Below, piece by piece: positions 25,656-34,273 of a DNA stretch of 64,000 nucleotides; within the stretch, counting starts at the first letter, position 1; each line of letters begins with the position of its first letter. The notes under the pieces were generated by a model. That model was not told the origin of the DNA. It did not search any database and saw nothing but the letters and a program-made list of their open reading frames with translations. A program made the translations under genes and the position numbers. The DNA lies in NCBI GenBank assembly GCA_036526255.1, contig DATCYW010000079.1:17445-81444 (forward strand), given 5' to 3'. This DNA is from Malonomonas sp036526255 (lineage in GTDB: Bacteria; Desulfobacterota; Desulfuromonadia; Desulfuromonadales; Geopsychrobacteraceae).

Positions 25656-26600
25656 TTAATGGAGAGCAGCGCCGCCCAGCAGCAACAGGATCAGCGTATA
25701 GCTGAAAGCCGAAGCCAGTGTTGAGAGCATCACGATCGAACCGGCCAGTTCAGCGTCCGCCTTCATCTGATCAGCCATGATGTAGGTCGCCGTTGCCGCC
25801 GGAGTGCCAGCCAGCAGGATGCCGATGCCGAAGTCTGTCCCGGTGACGCCGAACAGTTTCAGCAGCGCCGCCGCAATCAGTGGTAACAGCAGCAGTTTAA
25901 CGCTGCTGGAAAGACCAGCCAGGCGCAGATCCCCTTTGAGGCGCTGCAAAGAAAACGAGCCGCCGATCGCCAACAGTGCCAAGGGCAGCGTCAGTCCCGA
26001 GGTGATGCCGAGCGCCCGGTCGATAATCAACGGGATCGGCAACGCCCAGTAGCTCCAGATGATACCGAGAAAAGAGGCTATAATCAGCGGATTCAAAGCA
26101 ATCTGCGCCAGCCAGTTGGGACCTTTTTCACCCGCCTGTCGCTGTTGTGGCAGCAGTAGCGCAAGGATAGCGAACAGATTGAGCACCGGCACCAGAAATC
26201 CCATCAGAATACCCGCCCTGGTCAGGCCATCATCGCCATAAGCGTTCAGGCAGATCGCCAGCCCGACGTAAGCCAGGTTGCCGCGAAACGCGCCCTGACA
26301 GAAGCTGCCGCGTTGAGGTGCCGGGTAATTCCGCAGCCCCGTGTAGCTGTAAGTCAGCAGAAAAACGATAACAATCGCCAGCGACGACGAGATCACCAGC
26401 GGGCCGTTGAAATAGCTGGCAAAGTCTGCTTTGCCAATTTTGTAGAACAGCAGCAGCGGCAGAAAAACCACGTAAACCAGGCGATTGGTCTGCTGAACAA
26501 AGACCGCGTCAAACAGCTTCAACCGTCGTAACAGGTGACCGAGACCGATGACCAGAAAGACCGGCAGAACAATCGTAATAGTATTGAGAAGTTGTGACAT
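25656..26600 (-). CDS. AEC-family (auxin efflux carrier-like) transporter
   Basis: 314 residues with about ten hydrophobic helices in the two five-helix halves typical of the AEC/Mem_trans family, which exports or exchanges organic acids such as malate. The start at ATG 26600 has GGAG upstream and the family N-terminus MSQLLNTITIVLPVFLVIGLG. The longer frame overlaps a terminator. The substrate cannot be read from sequence. It is probably co-transcribed with the PrmA-like gene 17 bases downstream. Confidence 0.85.
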   Translation of the reverse strand: MSQLLNTITIVLPVFLVIGLGHLLRRLKLFDAVFVQQTNRLVYVVFLPLLLFYKIGKADFASYFNGPLVISSSLAIVIVFLLTYSYTGLRNYPAPQRGSFCQGAFRGNLAYVGLAICLNAYGDDGLTRAGILMGFLVPVLNLFAILALLLPQQRQAGEKGPNWLAQIALNPLIIASFLGIIWSYWALPIPLIIDRALGITSGLTLPLALLAIGGSFSLQRLKGDLRLAGLSSSVKLLLLPLIAAALLKLFGVTGTDFGIGILLAGTPAATATYIMADQMKADAELAGSIVMLSTLASAFSYTLILLLLGGAALH

Positions 26601-26663
26601 GGGTTCTCCGAGGCTGAGGCAGCATAGCTCAGAAAAACCGGACTGTCCATCCTGTCGATAATG

Positions 26664-26692
26664 CAAAAGGGACCCCTTTTGGAGGTCCCTTC
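26664..26692 (-). terminator. Terminator of the small repeat-protein gene
   Basis: Read on the minus strand, AAGGGACC (26684-26691) pairs with GGTCCCTT (26667-26674) and is followed by Ts. Confidence 0.75.
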
Positions 26693-26753
26693 TGTCATTC
26701 GTGGCAGTGATTCCTGCTTATGAATGTGTGTTCATTTTTTTAGCATATTTGAG

Positions 26754-26999
26754 TTAAGCGTGATCGCCGTACTCACCGATGCCCAGTTCTTTGTCGTCCA
26801 GGCGCGGACTGTCGTTAAGGGCGTGGTCACCGTACTCACCGATACCCAGTTCTCTGTCATCCAGGCGCGGGCTGTTGAAAGCGTGATCATTATACTCGCC
26901 GATGCCGAGTTCTTTGTCATTGAGATGGGTTGAGCCAGCGGCAAACAGTGCTGTGGCGGCAAAAATACTGGCGATTGCGATTGAGGTGGTTTTTTTCAT
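26754..26999 (-). CDS. Small exported protein built of ELGIGEYGDHA repeats
   Basis: 81 residues: a signal peptide (about 1-21, cleaved after LFA or AAG) followed by three 20-21-residue repeats sharing the core (D/N)D(K/R)ELGIGEY(N/G)DHA (starts at residues 26, 46 and 67). The mature part is very acidic with one histidine per repeat. I do not recognise a family. A perfect AAGGAG ribosome site precedes ATG 26999, and a terminator follows, so it is a real monocistronic gene. It is divergent from a two-component system, and a sigma-54-like promoter (27051-27066) points towards it, suggesting control by that system. Metal binding or a surface role is only speculation. Confidence 0.75.
   Translation of the reverse strand: MKKTTSIAIASIFAATALFAAGSTHLNDKELGIGEYNDHAFNSPRLDDRELGIGEYGDHALNDSPRLDDKELGIGEYGDHA
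26757..26937 (-). repeat. Three degenerate 60-63 bp tandem repeats inside the small exported protein
   Basis: On the plus strand the units begin near 26757, 26820 and 26879, each containing a TACTC(A/G)CCGATgCC(C/G)AGTTC core. They encode the repeated ELGIGEY segment. Confidence 0.85.
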
Positions 27000-27050
27000 G
27001 GCTTACTCCTTTTAGGCGACAAGTTATTTTGTTTCGATGCTCTCTTGTAT

Positions 27051-27066
27051 ATCAATACCTGTGCCA
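27051..27066 (-). promoter_or_regulatory. Sigma-54-like promoter for the small repeat protein
   Basis: The minus strand reads TTGGCACA-GGTA-TTGAT. The -24 element is perfect; the -12 element has GA where GC is usual. Predicted initiation is about 40 bases before the start codon. An NtrC-type regulator is encoded divergently next door. Confidence 0.4.
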
Positions 27067-27087
27067 AATTTGAAAAACTAAAAATAT

Positions 27088-27109
27088 CAGTTAGATAGAC
27101 AATTAACTG
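27088..27109. promoter_or_regulatory. Inverted repeat CAGTTA-N10-TAACTG (candidate activator site)
   Basis: A perfect 6+6 palindrome lies between the sigma-54-like promoter and the two-component operon. It is a possible binding site for the adjacent NtrC-type regulator, although closer to the promoter than most enhancer sites. Confidence 0.35.
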
Positions 27110-27199
27110 GACACGGATGCTGAGCTTTCGTAGAATATTCAACAGTCTGTCGTTGGATAGTCACCGTAAATTTATGTGTTAGTCTGTGGGTTATGTTAC

Positions 27200-28345
27200 A
27201 TGGAAATACTGGGGAATCTATTCTCTGATCGTAAGCAACTCGTCAGGTTGCTTTTACTGCTGTTGCTGGTTGCAGTAATAACATCGCTGCACTATCTGAC
27301 CGGGACAGAACACTCCCATAATCACGGAATTTACCGGCGTCTCTATTATGTGCCTATCGTTCTTGGCGGCATCTGGTTCTTGTTGCGTGGCGGAGTCGGC
27401 ATCGCGTTGCTGGTCTCTGTTCTTTACGCGCCACACGTGCTTTTTCAGTGGGGTCATCTGCCTTCGATTCATCTCGAGCAGTATCTGGAGATTCTGCTTT
27501 ACAACACCATCGGATTTCTGACCGGGTTTCTCTCTTCGAAAGAGCATGCCCAACGGTTACACAGCGAGAAAACCGCCGAGAATCTGGCGGTCAGTTATGC
27601 CAAGTTGCGAGAGCAGGCTGATCTGATTCTAGAGATAGAGGACCAGTTGCGCCGGGCGGATCGTCTGACCGCGCTGGGTGAACTGTCCGCTGGGATGGCT
27701 CACGAAATCCGCAATCCACTGGCTTCAATCCGTGGTACTGCAGAGATTTTACGTGACGCATTCCCGCCTGAAAATCGCTACGCAGAGTTCACCAGAATTC
27801 TAATAGCGGAGGTGGATCGGTTGAATCAGGTGCTCGAAGACTTTCTTAATTTTGCCCGCTCGGGTACTGACGAACGTAACGACTTTAGGCCGGATCTGGT
27901 CCTTCAGGAGGTTCTGCAGTTAAGTCAGCAACAGGCAGCCAAGCATCAGGTCAGCGTTAGTTGTGATGAGCTGCCGCTGCCGGCGGCGATCGGGGACGCG
28001 GGGCAATTCAAGCAGGTTTTTCTTAATCTGGTGTTGAATGCTTTTCAGGCGATGGCACCGGGAGGTCAGCTGCGAATCGCGTGCGAGCTGTGTGACGATC
28101 GAATTTATCTGCGTTTTCACGATAGTGGGCCGGGTATTCCGGCCGAGGATCTGGATCGGATCTTCAATCCGTTCTTTACCACGAAAACTGAAGGGACCGG
28201 GCTGGGCTTGGCGATAACTTATCGGATCGTGCAGAATCACCGCGGTCAGATCAGTGTCCGCAATCATCCCGAAGGTGGCGCCGAATTCACTTTGGTTCTG
28301 CAGCCTGTTGACCACCCCTGTCCTGACGAGGAAGCTGATGGCTAA
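27200..28345 (+). CDS. Membrane sensor histidine kinase (NtrB/ZraS-like)
   Basis: About 381 residues. Four hydrophobic helices (about 14-32, 50-66, 70-88 and 98-118) are followed by a cytoplasmic coiled coil, HisKA (H-box ELSAGMAHEIRNPLASIRG) and HATPase_c with NLVLNAFQAM, DSGPGIP and GTGLGLAI. A His-rich short loop (TEHSHNHG) sits between helices 1 and 2 on the presumed outer face. Start ATG 27200 is chosen; GTG 27176 would add eight residues. It overlaps the partner response regulator by eight bases. Confidence 0.88.
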   Translation: MEILGNLFSDRKQLVRLLLLLLLVAVITSLHYLTGTEHSHNHGIYRRLYYVPIVLGGIWFLLRGGVGIALLVSVLYAPHVLFQWGHLPSIHLEQYLEILLYNTIGFLTGFLSSKEHAQRLHSEKTAENLAVSYAKLREQADLILEIEDQLRRADRLTALGELSAGMAHEIRNPLASIRGTAEILRDAFPPENRYAEFTRILIAEVDRLNQVLEDFLNFARSGTDERNDFRPDLVLQEVLQLSQQQAAKHQVSVSCDELPLPAAIGDAGQFKQVFLNLVLNAFQAMAPGGQLRIACELCDDRIYLRFHDSGPGIPAEDLDRIFNPFFTTKTEGTGLGLAITYRIVQNHRGQISVRNHPEGGAEFTLVLQPVDHPCPDEEADG

Positions 28346-29687
28346 ACAAATTCTCCTGATCGACGATGATGTTTCTCTGCGGCGGGTCACCGAATTTAAT
28401 CTGCAGGAAGCAGGTTATGATGTGCTCACAGCTGCTGACGGCAGCGAAGGGTTGGCACTGTTTAAGCGGCATCGCCCGACGCTGGTAATTACCGACGTGC
28501 AGATGCCGGGCATCAGCGGTTATGAGGTGCTGGAGCAGATTCTGCAACTTGAGCCGCAAACGCTGGTGATCATCGTGACCGCCTTCAGTTCGGTGGAAAA
28601 GGCGGTCACAGCAATGAAATCCGGCGCTTACGATTATCTGACCAAACCCTTCAGTCGTGATCAGTTAAGTCTTACCGTTTCAAAGGCCTTTGCTTTTGGT
28701 AATTTGCGTCGGGAAAACATCCGCCTGAAAGACGCCTTGAGCGGGCAGAGTAGCAACAATCAGATTGTCGGTCAGTCAAAGTCGATGCAGAACCTGTTAC
28801 TGCGGGTGGCAAAGGTCGCCGCCAGTCAGGCTTCAGTGTTGATCTCTGGCGAGAGCGGCACTGGCAAAGAGGTGATTGCCAAGGCCCTGCATAGCGGTTC
28901 CGAGCGCGCAGACGGCACTTTTGTTGCGGTGAACTGCGCGGCGATCCCCAAGGATCTGATTGAAAGCGAGCTGTTTGGTCACATCAAGGGATCCTTTACC
29001 GGCGCGGTGAAAGATCGCAGCGGCAAGTTTTCGTTAGCCAACGGCGGCACCCTTTTTCTTGATGAGATTGGCGAGCTGCCGCTGGATCTACAGCCAAAAC
29101 TGCTGCGTGCCTTGCAGGAGCAGGAGATTGAACCGGTTGGCGGCGTCCCGGAAAAGGTTGATGTGCGGATTGTCGCCGCGACCAACCGCAATCTTGAAGA
29201 GGCGATGCTGAGCGGAGAATTTCGTGAAGACCTCTTTTATCGGCTGGCCGTCGTGCCGATGGAGATCCCGCCGCTCCGAGAACGCAAAGATGATATCCCT
29301 TTGCTGCTCGATTTTTTCCTGAAAAAAAAACAGGCCGGGGTCAAGGTTCGTTTTTCAGACGAGGTGCTTGAACATCTGCAGAAATACAGCTGGCCGGGGA
29401 ATGTGCGCGAACTGGAGAATGTTGTCGAGCAGATGCTGATTCTCCGTCAGGGAGATGTGCTCGAACTGGCTGATCTACCGCTACGGATCGGTCGCTCGCC
29501 GGCGCGGGCCAACCGGGTGCTTAATTTGCCGGAAGATGGCTATTCTCTCGAAGCTCTCGAGCAGGAAGCGGTCGAAATTGCCCTCAAGCGCTGTGACGGC
29601 AACAAAACCAAGGCGGCGGCTTTTTTACGGATCCCCCGGCACACGCTGCTTTATCGTCTGGAGAAGTACTCTATTCAACCATCTTGA
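28338..29687 (+). CDS. NtrC-family sigma-54-dependent response regulator
   Basis: 449 residues. Receiver domain (about 1-120; LLIDDDVS, ITDVQMPG, LTKPF), AAA+ sigma-54 activation domain (about 140-375) with Walker A GESGTGKEV, a GSFTGA loop in place of the canonical GAFTGA, and Walker B GTLFLDEIGE, then a Fis-type helix-turn-helix (GNKTKAAAFLRIPRHTLLYRL). ATG 28338 is inside the end of the kinase gene, so kinase and regulator are translationally coupled. The likely local target is the divergent small repeat-protein gene with its sigma-54-like promoter (inference). Confidence 0.93.
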   Translation: MAKQILLIDDDVSLRRVTEFNLQEAGYDVLTAADGSEGLALFKRHRPTLVITDVQMPGISGYEVLEQILQLEPQTLVIIVTAFSSVEKAVTAMKSGAYDYLTKPFSRDQLSLTVSKAFAFGNLRRENIRLKDALSGQSSNNQIVGQSKSMQNLLLRVAKVAASQASVLISGESGTGKEVIAKALHSGSERADGTFVAVNCAAIPKDLIESELFGHIKGSFTGAVKDRSGKFSLANGGTLFLDEIGELPLDLQPKLLRALQEQEIEPVGGVPEKVDVRIVAATNRNLEEAMLSGEFREDLFYRLAVVPMEIPPLRERKDDIPLLLDFFLKKKQAGVKVRFSDEVLEHLQKYSWPGNVRELENVVEQMLILRQGDVLELADLPLRIGRSPARANRVLNLPEDGYSLEALEQEAVEIALKRCDGNKTKAAAFLRIPRHTLLYRLEKYSIQPS

Positions 29688-29795
29688 TCGCTTTACTTGC
29701 CGTGATGACGCGAAGAATGCGACACTTGAACTCATGACGGATTCGTAACGTGTCCGCAGCGTCCTGCGCCTTGAACCGCTTCAAAGGATTTTCTG

Positions 29796-30332
29796 ATGCA
29801 TGCCATAATAAAGAAGGGGCTGTTGCTCCTGGCCCTTGTTCTTCCACTGCTTCTGGCCGGATGTGGCGAGCAGGATAAGTCTGCGCCGCCAAAAGGGGGC
29901 AAGTATATCGGCCAGCCGGCACCCGACTTCACCCTGGCCGACATGCAGGGGCAGAAGGTGACTCTGGCGCAGTTAAAGGGAAAGGTGGTACTATTGAACT
30001 TCTGGGCCACTTGGTGTCCTCCCTGCCGTGAAGAAATGCCGTCGATGGAACGACTCCACCAGCAGTTCAAGGATCAGGGGCTGGTGATGCTGGCGGTAAA
30101 CGTCGAGGATAACGGTTTTCAGGCCGTCACCAGCTTTTTGAACCAGACCCCTTACAGTTTTCCGATTCTGCTCGATCGCAAAGCTGAGGTGCAGAATCTC
30201 TACCAGGTCTTTCGTTTTCCGGAAACCTTGTTGATTGACCGTAACGGGGTCGTGGTCGACAGGTTGATCGGCGGACGCGACTGGATGTCCAAACCACTGG
30301 TGAAAAAGATCAATTTTTTGCTTAACGGCTGA
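29796..30332 (+). CDS. TlpA/ResA-like thioredoxin-fold lipoprotein
   Basis: 178 residues. Lipoprotein signal with lipobox LLLAGC, so membrane-tethered facing the periplasm. The thioredoxin-like domain (about 38-175) starts with GQPAPDFTLADMQG and carries the redox-active WCPPC. It probably reduces disulfides in apocytochrome c or other exported proteins. AAAGGA lies ten bases before ATG 29796. The next gene, 20 bases downstream, is the CcdA-type electron donor, giving the classic ResA/CcdA pair used for heme c attachment, fitting a cytochrome-rich organism. Confidence 0.93.
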   Translation: MHAIIKKGLLLLALVLPLLLAGCGEQDKSAPPKGGKYIGQPAPDFTLADMQGQKVTLAQLKGKVVLLNFWATWCPPCREEMPSMERLHQQFKDQGLVMLAVNVEDNGFQAVTSFLNQTPYSFPILLDRKAEVQNLYQVFRFPETLLIDRNGVVVDRLIGGRDWMSKPLVKKINFLLNG

Positions 30333-30352
30333 TTCAAGTAGCTGGAGATGAC

Positions 30353-31105
30353 ATGGAAGTTGGAACTGACATCACCATCTGGATCGCTTTCTCTGCCGGG
30401 CTGCTCTCCTTTTTCTCCCCTTGTGTCCTGCCGCTGATTCCTTCGTATCTGACCTATATTTCAGGACTCTCCTTTGCTGAACTGAAAGAAGCAGAGTCAG
30501 TCTCCAAGGTTCGCTTGACGGTTGTGTTGCATTCGCTGGCGTTTATTGCCGGATTTTCTCTGGTTTTTATTACCCTTGGGGCCATTGCCGGGCTTGCCTC
30601 TTCATCATTTCAGGGGAATCTACGCGATTGGCTGGGGGTCGTACAGAAGGTTGGCGGGGTGCTGATCTTCCTGTTCGGACTCCATCTGAGCGGACTGTTT
30701 CATTTTGGAGTGTTGCTGGGCGAGAAGCGGGTGCAACTTCGGGCCAAGCCCGCCGGATTTCTCGGTACTACAGTCGTTGGCATCGCTTTTGCCGCCGGCT
30801 GGACCCCCTGTATCGGTCCGATTCTTGGGGCGATTCTGGCGATCGCCGCCAGCAGCTCCGGAGGTGTCGGTCAGGGCGTCGCGCTGCTGGCTGTTTACTC
30901 GGTCGGCCTCGGGGTGCCTTTTTTGATTTCCGGCCTGCTGTTTCAAAGTTTTCTCGGCTTTTTCAATCGCTTCAAGAAGCATATCCGCGTAATCGAGATC
31001 GCGACCGGAGTCCTGCTGATGATCGCCGGCGTCCTGTTGTTCTTCGATATGTTCGGGCGGATCACCGGCTACCTCTACCAGATCTTCCCACCCTCATTAG
31101 GCTAA
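30353..31105 (+). CDS. ccdA: CcdA/DsbD-type membrane thiol-disulfide transporter
   Basis: 250 residues with six to seven TM helices. The conserved first-helix motif FFSPCVLPLIPSYLTYI and the mirror motif AGWTPCIGPILGAIL supply the two reactive cysteines that carry electrons from cytoplasmic thioredoxin across the membrane to the TlpA-like lipoprotein encoded immediately upstream. No fused thioredoxin domains, so CcdA rather than full DsbD. GGAG precedes ATG 30353. It converges on the phoR gene with a 41-base gap and no evident terminator. Confidence 0.93.
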   Translation: MEVGTDITIWIAFSAGLLSFFSPCVLPLIPSYLTYISGLSFAELKEAESVSKVRLTVVLHSLAFIAGFSLVFITLGAIAGLASSSFQGNLRDWLGVVQKVGGVLIFLFGLHLSGLFHFGVLLGEKRVQLRAKPAGFLGTTVVGIAFAAGWTPCIGPILGAILAIAASSSGGVGQGVALLAVYSVGLGVPFLISGLLFQSFLGFFNRFKKHIRVIEIATGVLLMIAGVLLFFDMFGRITGYLYQIFPPSLG

Positions 31106-31146
31106 CGCCTTCTTCTGTCTGGCCCAGTCACGGCCTCGATTCTTTT

Positions 31147-32868
31147 TCATTCTGCTTCCGGTAAAACCGGTTTTTCCTGCAATCGGACAATAAAGCGGTT
31201 GCCCCCCTCCGGGTTGCTTTCGACCCGCACCGAGCCTGCGTAGAGATTTGCGATATGTTTGATGATGGACAGGCCCAGGCCGGTGCCGGAGCGCTGTTTG
31301 TTGCGTGATTGAGAGCAGGTATAGAACCGCTCGAAGATTCGTTCGCGTTCGGTTTCAGCGATCAACGGACCCTGGTCGTCTACGCTGATAATCAGCTCTT
31401 CCCCCTTACGGCGCATGCCGGCAGTGACCTGTTCGCCCGTGGAGTATTTGAGGGCGTTGTCAATCAGGTTGGTCAGAATGCTTTGCAGGTGCTCCGGAAG
31501 AATGCCGACATCGGCAGCATCTGCCTCAATCCGCAGGGATTTACTGCCGGTCTCCAGGTAAAATGAGCTGATGTCGGTCGCGACCTCGCTGAGCGCGGTG
31601 GCTGTTTCAACGGTAAATTCGCCGCCGACCGATTCCAGTTTGTGCAGTTCGATAATATCGTTGATGAGATGATTCAGCCGGACCGACGAGTTGTAGATAT
31701 TGTTCAGAAAGCGCCCCCTGGTCGCTTCATCAATCGCTGGCGTGTCGCGCAGGGTTTCGGCGTACCCCATGATCATCGCCAGAGGTGTCTTCAGCTCGTG
31801 TGAGATATTTCCGGTCAGCTCGGTCTTGAACGCTTCATATTCAACCTGCCGGGTCACGTTGCGGAACAACAGCAGCTTCTGTTCCTGTACCTGCTTGATA
31901 CTGACGTCGAAGACTTGCTTCTGAAACGGGATCCTGACTGATTCAAACTGCTGATCCAGAATCGCGCTGAAGAAATTTATCAGGTGGATATCGTCGGTGG
32001 CCTGAAACAAGCTGCTGCCGACGCTGAACTGGATCGCAAATTCTTTTTCCAGCCAGGGGTTGGTGTGCAGGATCCGGTTCTCTTTGTCGAGCAGTAACAC
32101 CCCCTGATCCATGTTGGTGAAAATATGACTGAGCTTCTGCTGGTCGCGGGCCAGTTCCTGATTTTTCTTCTGCATCCCCGAATAGATGCGGTAAATCAGC
32201 CCGGCGATTTTTGCCATGGTCGGATCTTTGAACTGGGGGAAATGGACATGAGTTTTTCCCGATTCGATAGTGTCGGCGATGTAGTTCAGCTTCTGTACCG
32301 GCAGCGACACCCGGCGGGCAAAATAGAGCGCCAGAAATAACACCACCAGACTCAGGCAGGCAAACGCCAGCATGGCTTGTTGGGTGAACTTCTGCTGCAA
32401 TGATTTTACATAGGTTTCCGGATAGGCCAGGCGCAGCACCCGGTGGTCGGGAAGGGGCCTGGCGAAGTAGAACATCGACAGGTCGGTCGTGCTGCTGTAA
32501 CGGCTGGAGAACCCCTCGCCGTTGTAGATGGCGCCCTTGATCTCCGGGCGGCTCTTATGGTTTTCCATCTCGCCGATATTACTGTACGGCACCAGCGAGT
32601 CGAGCAGCACCTTCCCCTCACGGTTGACCAGGGTGACGCGCAACGACGTCTGCCGGGTCATCTCTGCCAGCCGGGCATGGCTCTGCTCAGTTGTGAGAGC
32701 GAGATCCGGGCTTTGCTGTGCCAGTATCACCCACTTGTTTTTCATTTCTGCCAGCAGCTCCTGCCGGGCCGTACTGATCAGCAGGTTGTGGCTGAAGTAA
32801 AAGGTCAGCAGCAGGGCGATAAAGAGAGGGATGAACAGAACCAGAAAGACTTTGACGAAAGAGCGCAT
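31147..32868 (-). CDS. phoR: Phosphate regulon sensor kinase PhoR-like
   Basis: 573 residues. TM helix near the N-terminus (about 8-28), a periplasmic sensor segment of roughly 130 residues, a second TM helix (about 165-185), HAMP, PAS (about 240-335), HisKA with NISHELKTPLAM, and HATPase_c ending with GTGLGLSI. The large periplasmic region distinguishes it from E. coli PhoR and is more like the Gram-positive/delta type. It directly abuts phoB (no gap), the last gene of the pst-pho operon, which supports the PhoR call. Confidence 0.9.
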   Translation of the reverse strand: MRSFVKVFLVLFIPLFIALLLTFYFSHNLLISTARQELLAEMKNKWVILAQQSPDLALTTEQSHARLAEMTRQTSLRVTLVNREGKVLLDSLVPYSNIGEMENHKSRPEIKGAIYNGEGFSSRYSSTTDLSMFYFARPLPDHRVLRLAYPETYVKSLQQKFTQQAMLAFACLSLVVLFLALYFARRVSLPVQKLNYIADTIESGKTHVHFPQFKDPTMAKIAGLIYRIYSGMQKKNQELARDQQKLSHIFTNMDQGVLLLDKENRILHTNPWLEKEFAIQFSVGSSLFQATDDIHLINFFSAILDQQFESVRIPFQKQVFDVSIKQVQEQKLLLFRNVTRQVEYEAFKTELTGNISHELKTPLAMIMGYAETLRDTPAIDEATRGRFLNNIYNSSVRLNHLINDIIELHKLESVGGEFTVETATALSEVATDISSFYLETGSKSLRIEADAADVGILPEHLQSILTNLIDNALKYSTGEQVTAGMRRKGEELIISVDDQGPLIAETERERIFERFYTCSQSRNKQRSGTGLGLSIIKHIANLYAGSVRVESNPEGGNRFIVRLQEKPVLPEAE

Positions 32869-33540
32869 CTATTCTGCCTTGTAGCCGATTTTGGCAATCG
32901 ATTTGATGATCTGACCCGCATCGCCAAGTTTTTTACGCAGGGTCGAGATATGGGAATCGACGGTTCGGGTGTAGACGTCGGCGTCGTAGCCCCAGATCGT
33001 TGTCAGTAACTGATTACGGGTAAAGACACGGCGCGGATGTTTGACGAACAGCAGCAGCAGTTCAAACTCCTTGTTGGTCAGCGCGATCTCCCGTCCGGCA
33101 ACAAACACTTTGTGTTTGACTTCATCAACGGAAATTCCCGCATAGTTGACGAATTCGCCATTGTCATCGAGCTGCAAGCGTTTCAGCACCACCATGATCT
33201 TGGCGAGCAGCACCTTCATACTGAATGGCTTGGTCAGATAATCGTCGGCCCCGGCTTCGAGAAGGCGAACGATATCCTCCTCGCTGCTTTTGGCCGAGAT
33301 GACAATCACCGGGAGCATGGCGAACTTTGGATTGGCTCGGAGCAGCGACAAGAACTGATCGCCCTTTAAGCCCGGCAGCATGATATCCAGCAGGATCAGG
33401 TCGGGTAGAAAGTCTTCCAGCGCCATCAGCGCGTCGTTGGCGTTATCGGTGCCGACGACGCTGTGTCCGGCGTTCTGCACGTTGAAGGTGACGATCTCGC
33501 GTAACGACTCTTCATCTTCGACCAGAAGTATTTTAGCCAT
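32869..33540 (-). CDS. phoB: Phosphate regulon response regulator PhoB
   Basis: 223 residues: receiver domain (LLVEDEE, LILLDIMLPG, LTKPFS) and an OmpR-type winged helix (NKEFELLLLFVKHPRRVFTRNQLL, RTVDSHISTLRKKLG). I start at ATG 33540 (MAKILLVEDEE); the longer frame would run through phoU. It overlaps phoU by eight bases. The expected targets are Pho boxes such as those found upstream of pstS at 38028-38067. Confidence 0.95.
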   Translation of the reverse strand: MAKILLVEDEESLREIVTFNVQNAGHSVVGTDNANDALMALEDFLPDLILLDIMLPGLKGDQFLSLLRANPKFAMLPVIVISAKSSEEDIVRLLEAGADDYLTKPFSMKVLLAKIMVVLKRLQLDDNGEFVNYAGISVDEVKHKVFVAGREIALTNKEFELLLLFVKHPRRVFTRNQLLTTIWGYDADVYTRTVDSHISTLRKKLGDAGQIIKSIAKIGYKAE

Positions 33541-34204
33541 CGGTAACCTTATCCGTCGGGCGGTGTTTGACGATTTCACCGGTCGCCATGAAGATGATCA
33601 TTTCGGCGATATTGGTCGCGTAATCGGCGATCCGTTCGATGCTGCGGGTGATAAACAGTAACGAAATAATGTTCCGGCTGATACTCTTATCTTCGTTGAT
33701 AAAGCCAAGCAGTTCCTGGGTTATTTTTTTATCCAGTTGATCAACAAGGTCGTCGCGGCGGATGATCGCTTTAGCCGCTGCAATATCTTTTTTAAAGAAG
33801 GCGGTGATGGCGTCCTGAATCATGCTGGTCGCCTCGTTGGCCATCTTCGGCAGGTCGATATAGGGCTTGACCGGCGCTGACTGGTTCAGTTGCTTCACTT
33901 CCTTGGCGATGCTGGTACAATGGTCGCCGACCCGCTCCAGGTCGACGATGATCCGCAACGCGGTAACGACAACGCGCAGGTCGAACGCCTTGGGCTCATA
34001 GAGTGCCAGCATCTTCAGGCAGTGTTCATCAATGCTCGTGTCCAGGGCGTCAACCTGATCGTCCCGCTCGATCACGCTGTCTGCCAGCGCCGAGTCGCGC
34101 AGCACCAGAGCGTTGGCGGCGTCCTGCAGCATCGAAGTGGTAATCTGGCACATGCTGGCCAGCATGGTTTTTAACTGGATGTATTCCTGATCGGCTTTTT
34201 TCAT
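33533..34204 (-). CDS. phoU: Phosphate transport system regulator PhoU
   Basis: 223 residues, all helical, with the two tandem PhoU three-helix repeats (about 15-100 and 118-205) and the metal-site pattern (ERVGDHCTSIAKE and ERIADYATNIAE). It links PstSCAB transport state to PhoR and dampens the Pho response. Located between pstB and phoB, as is common. Confidence 0.95.
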   Translation of the reverse strand: MKKADQEYIQLKTMLASMCQITTSMLQDAANALVLRDSALADSVIERDDQVDALDTSIDEHCLKMLALYEPKAFDLRVVVTALRIIVDLERVGDHCTSIAKEVKQLNQSAPVKPYIDLPKMANEATSMIQDAITAFFKKDIAAAKAIIRRDDLVDQLDKKITQELLGFINEDKSISRNIISLLFITRSIERIADYATNIAEMIIFMATGEIVKHRPTDKVTDG

Positions 34205-34273
34205 GGTGATCCCGTCTTTTCTAGCGTGAAAATAGCTATTTTCTCTTTTTGCTGACCGCCAGAGCTGAAACCG

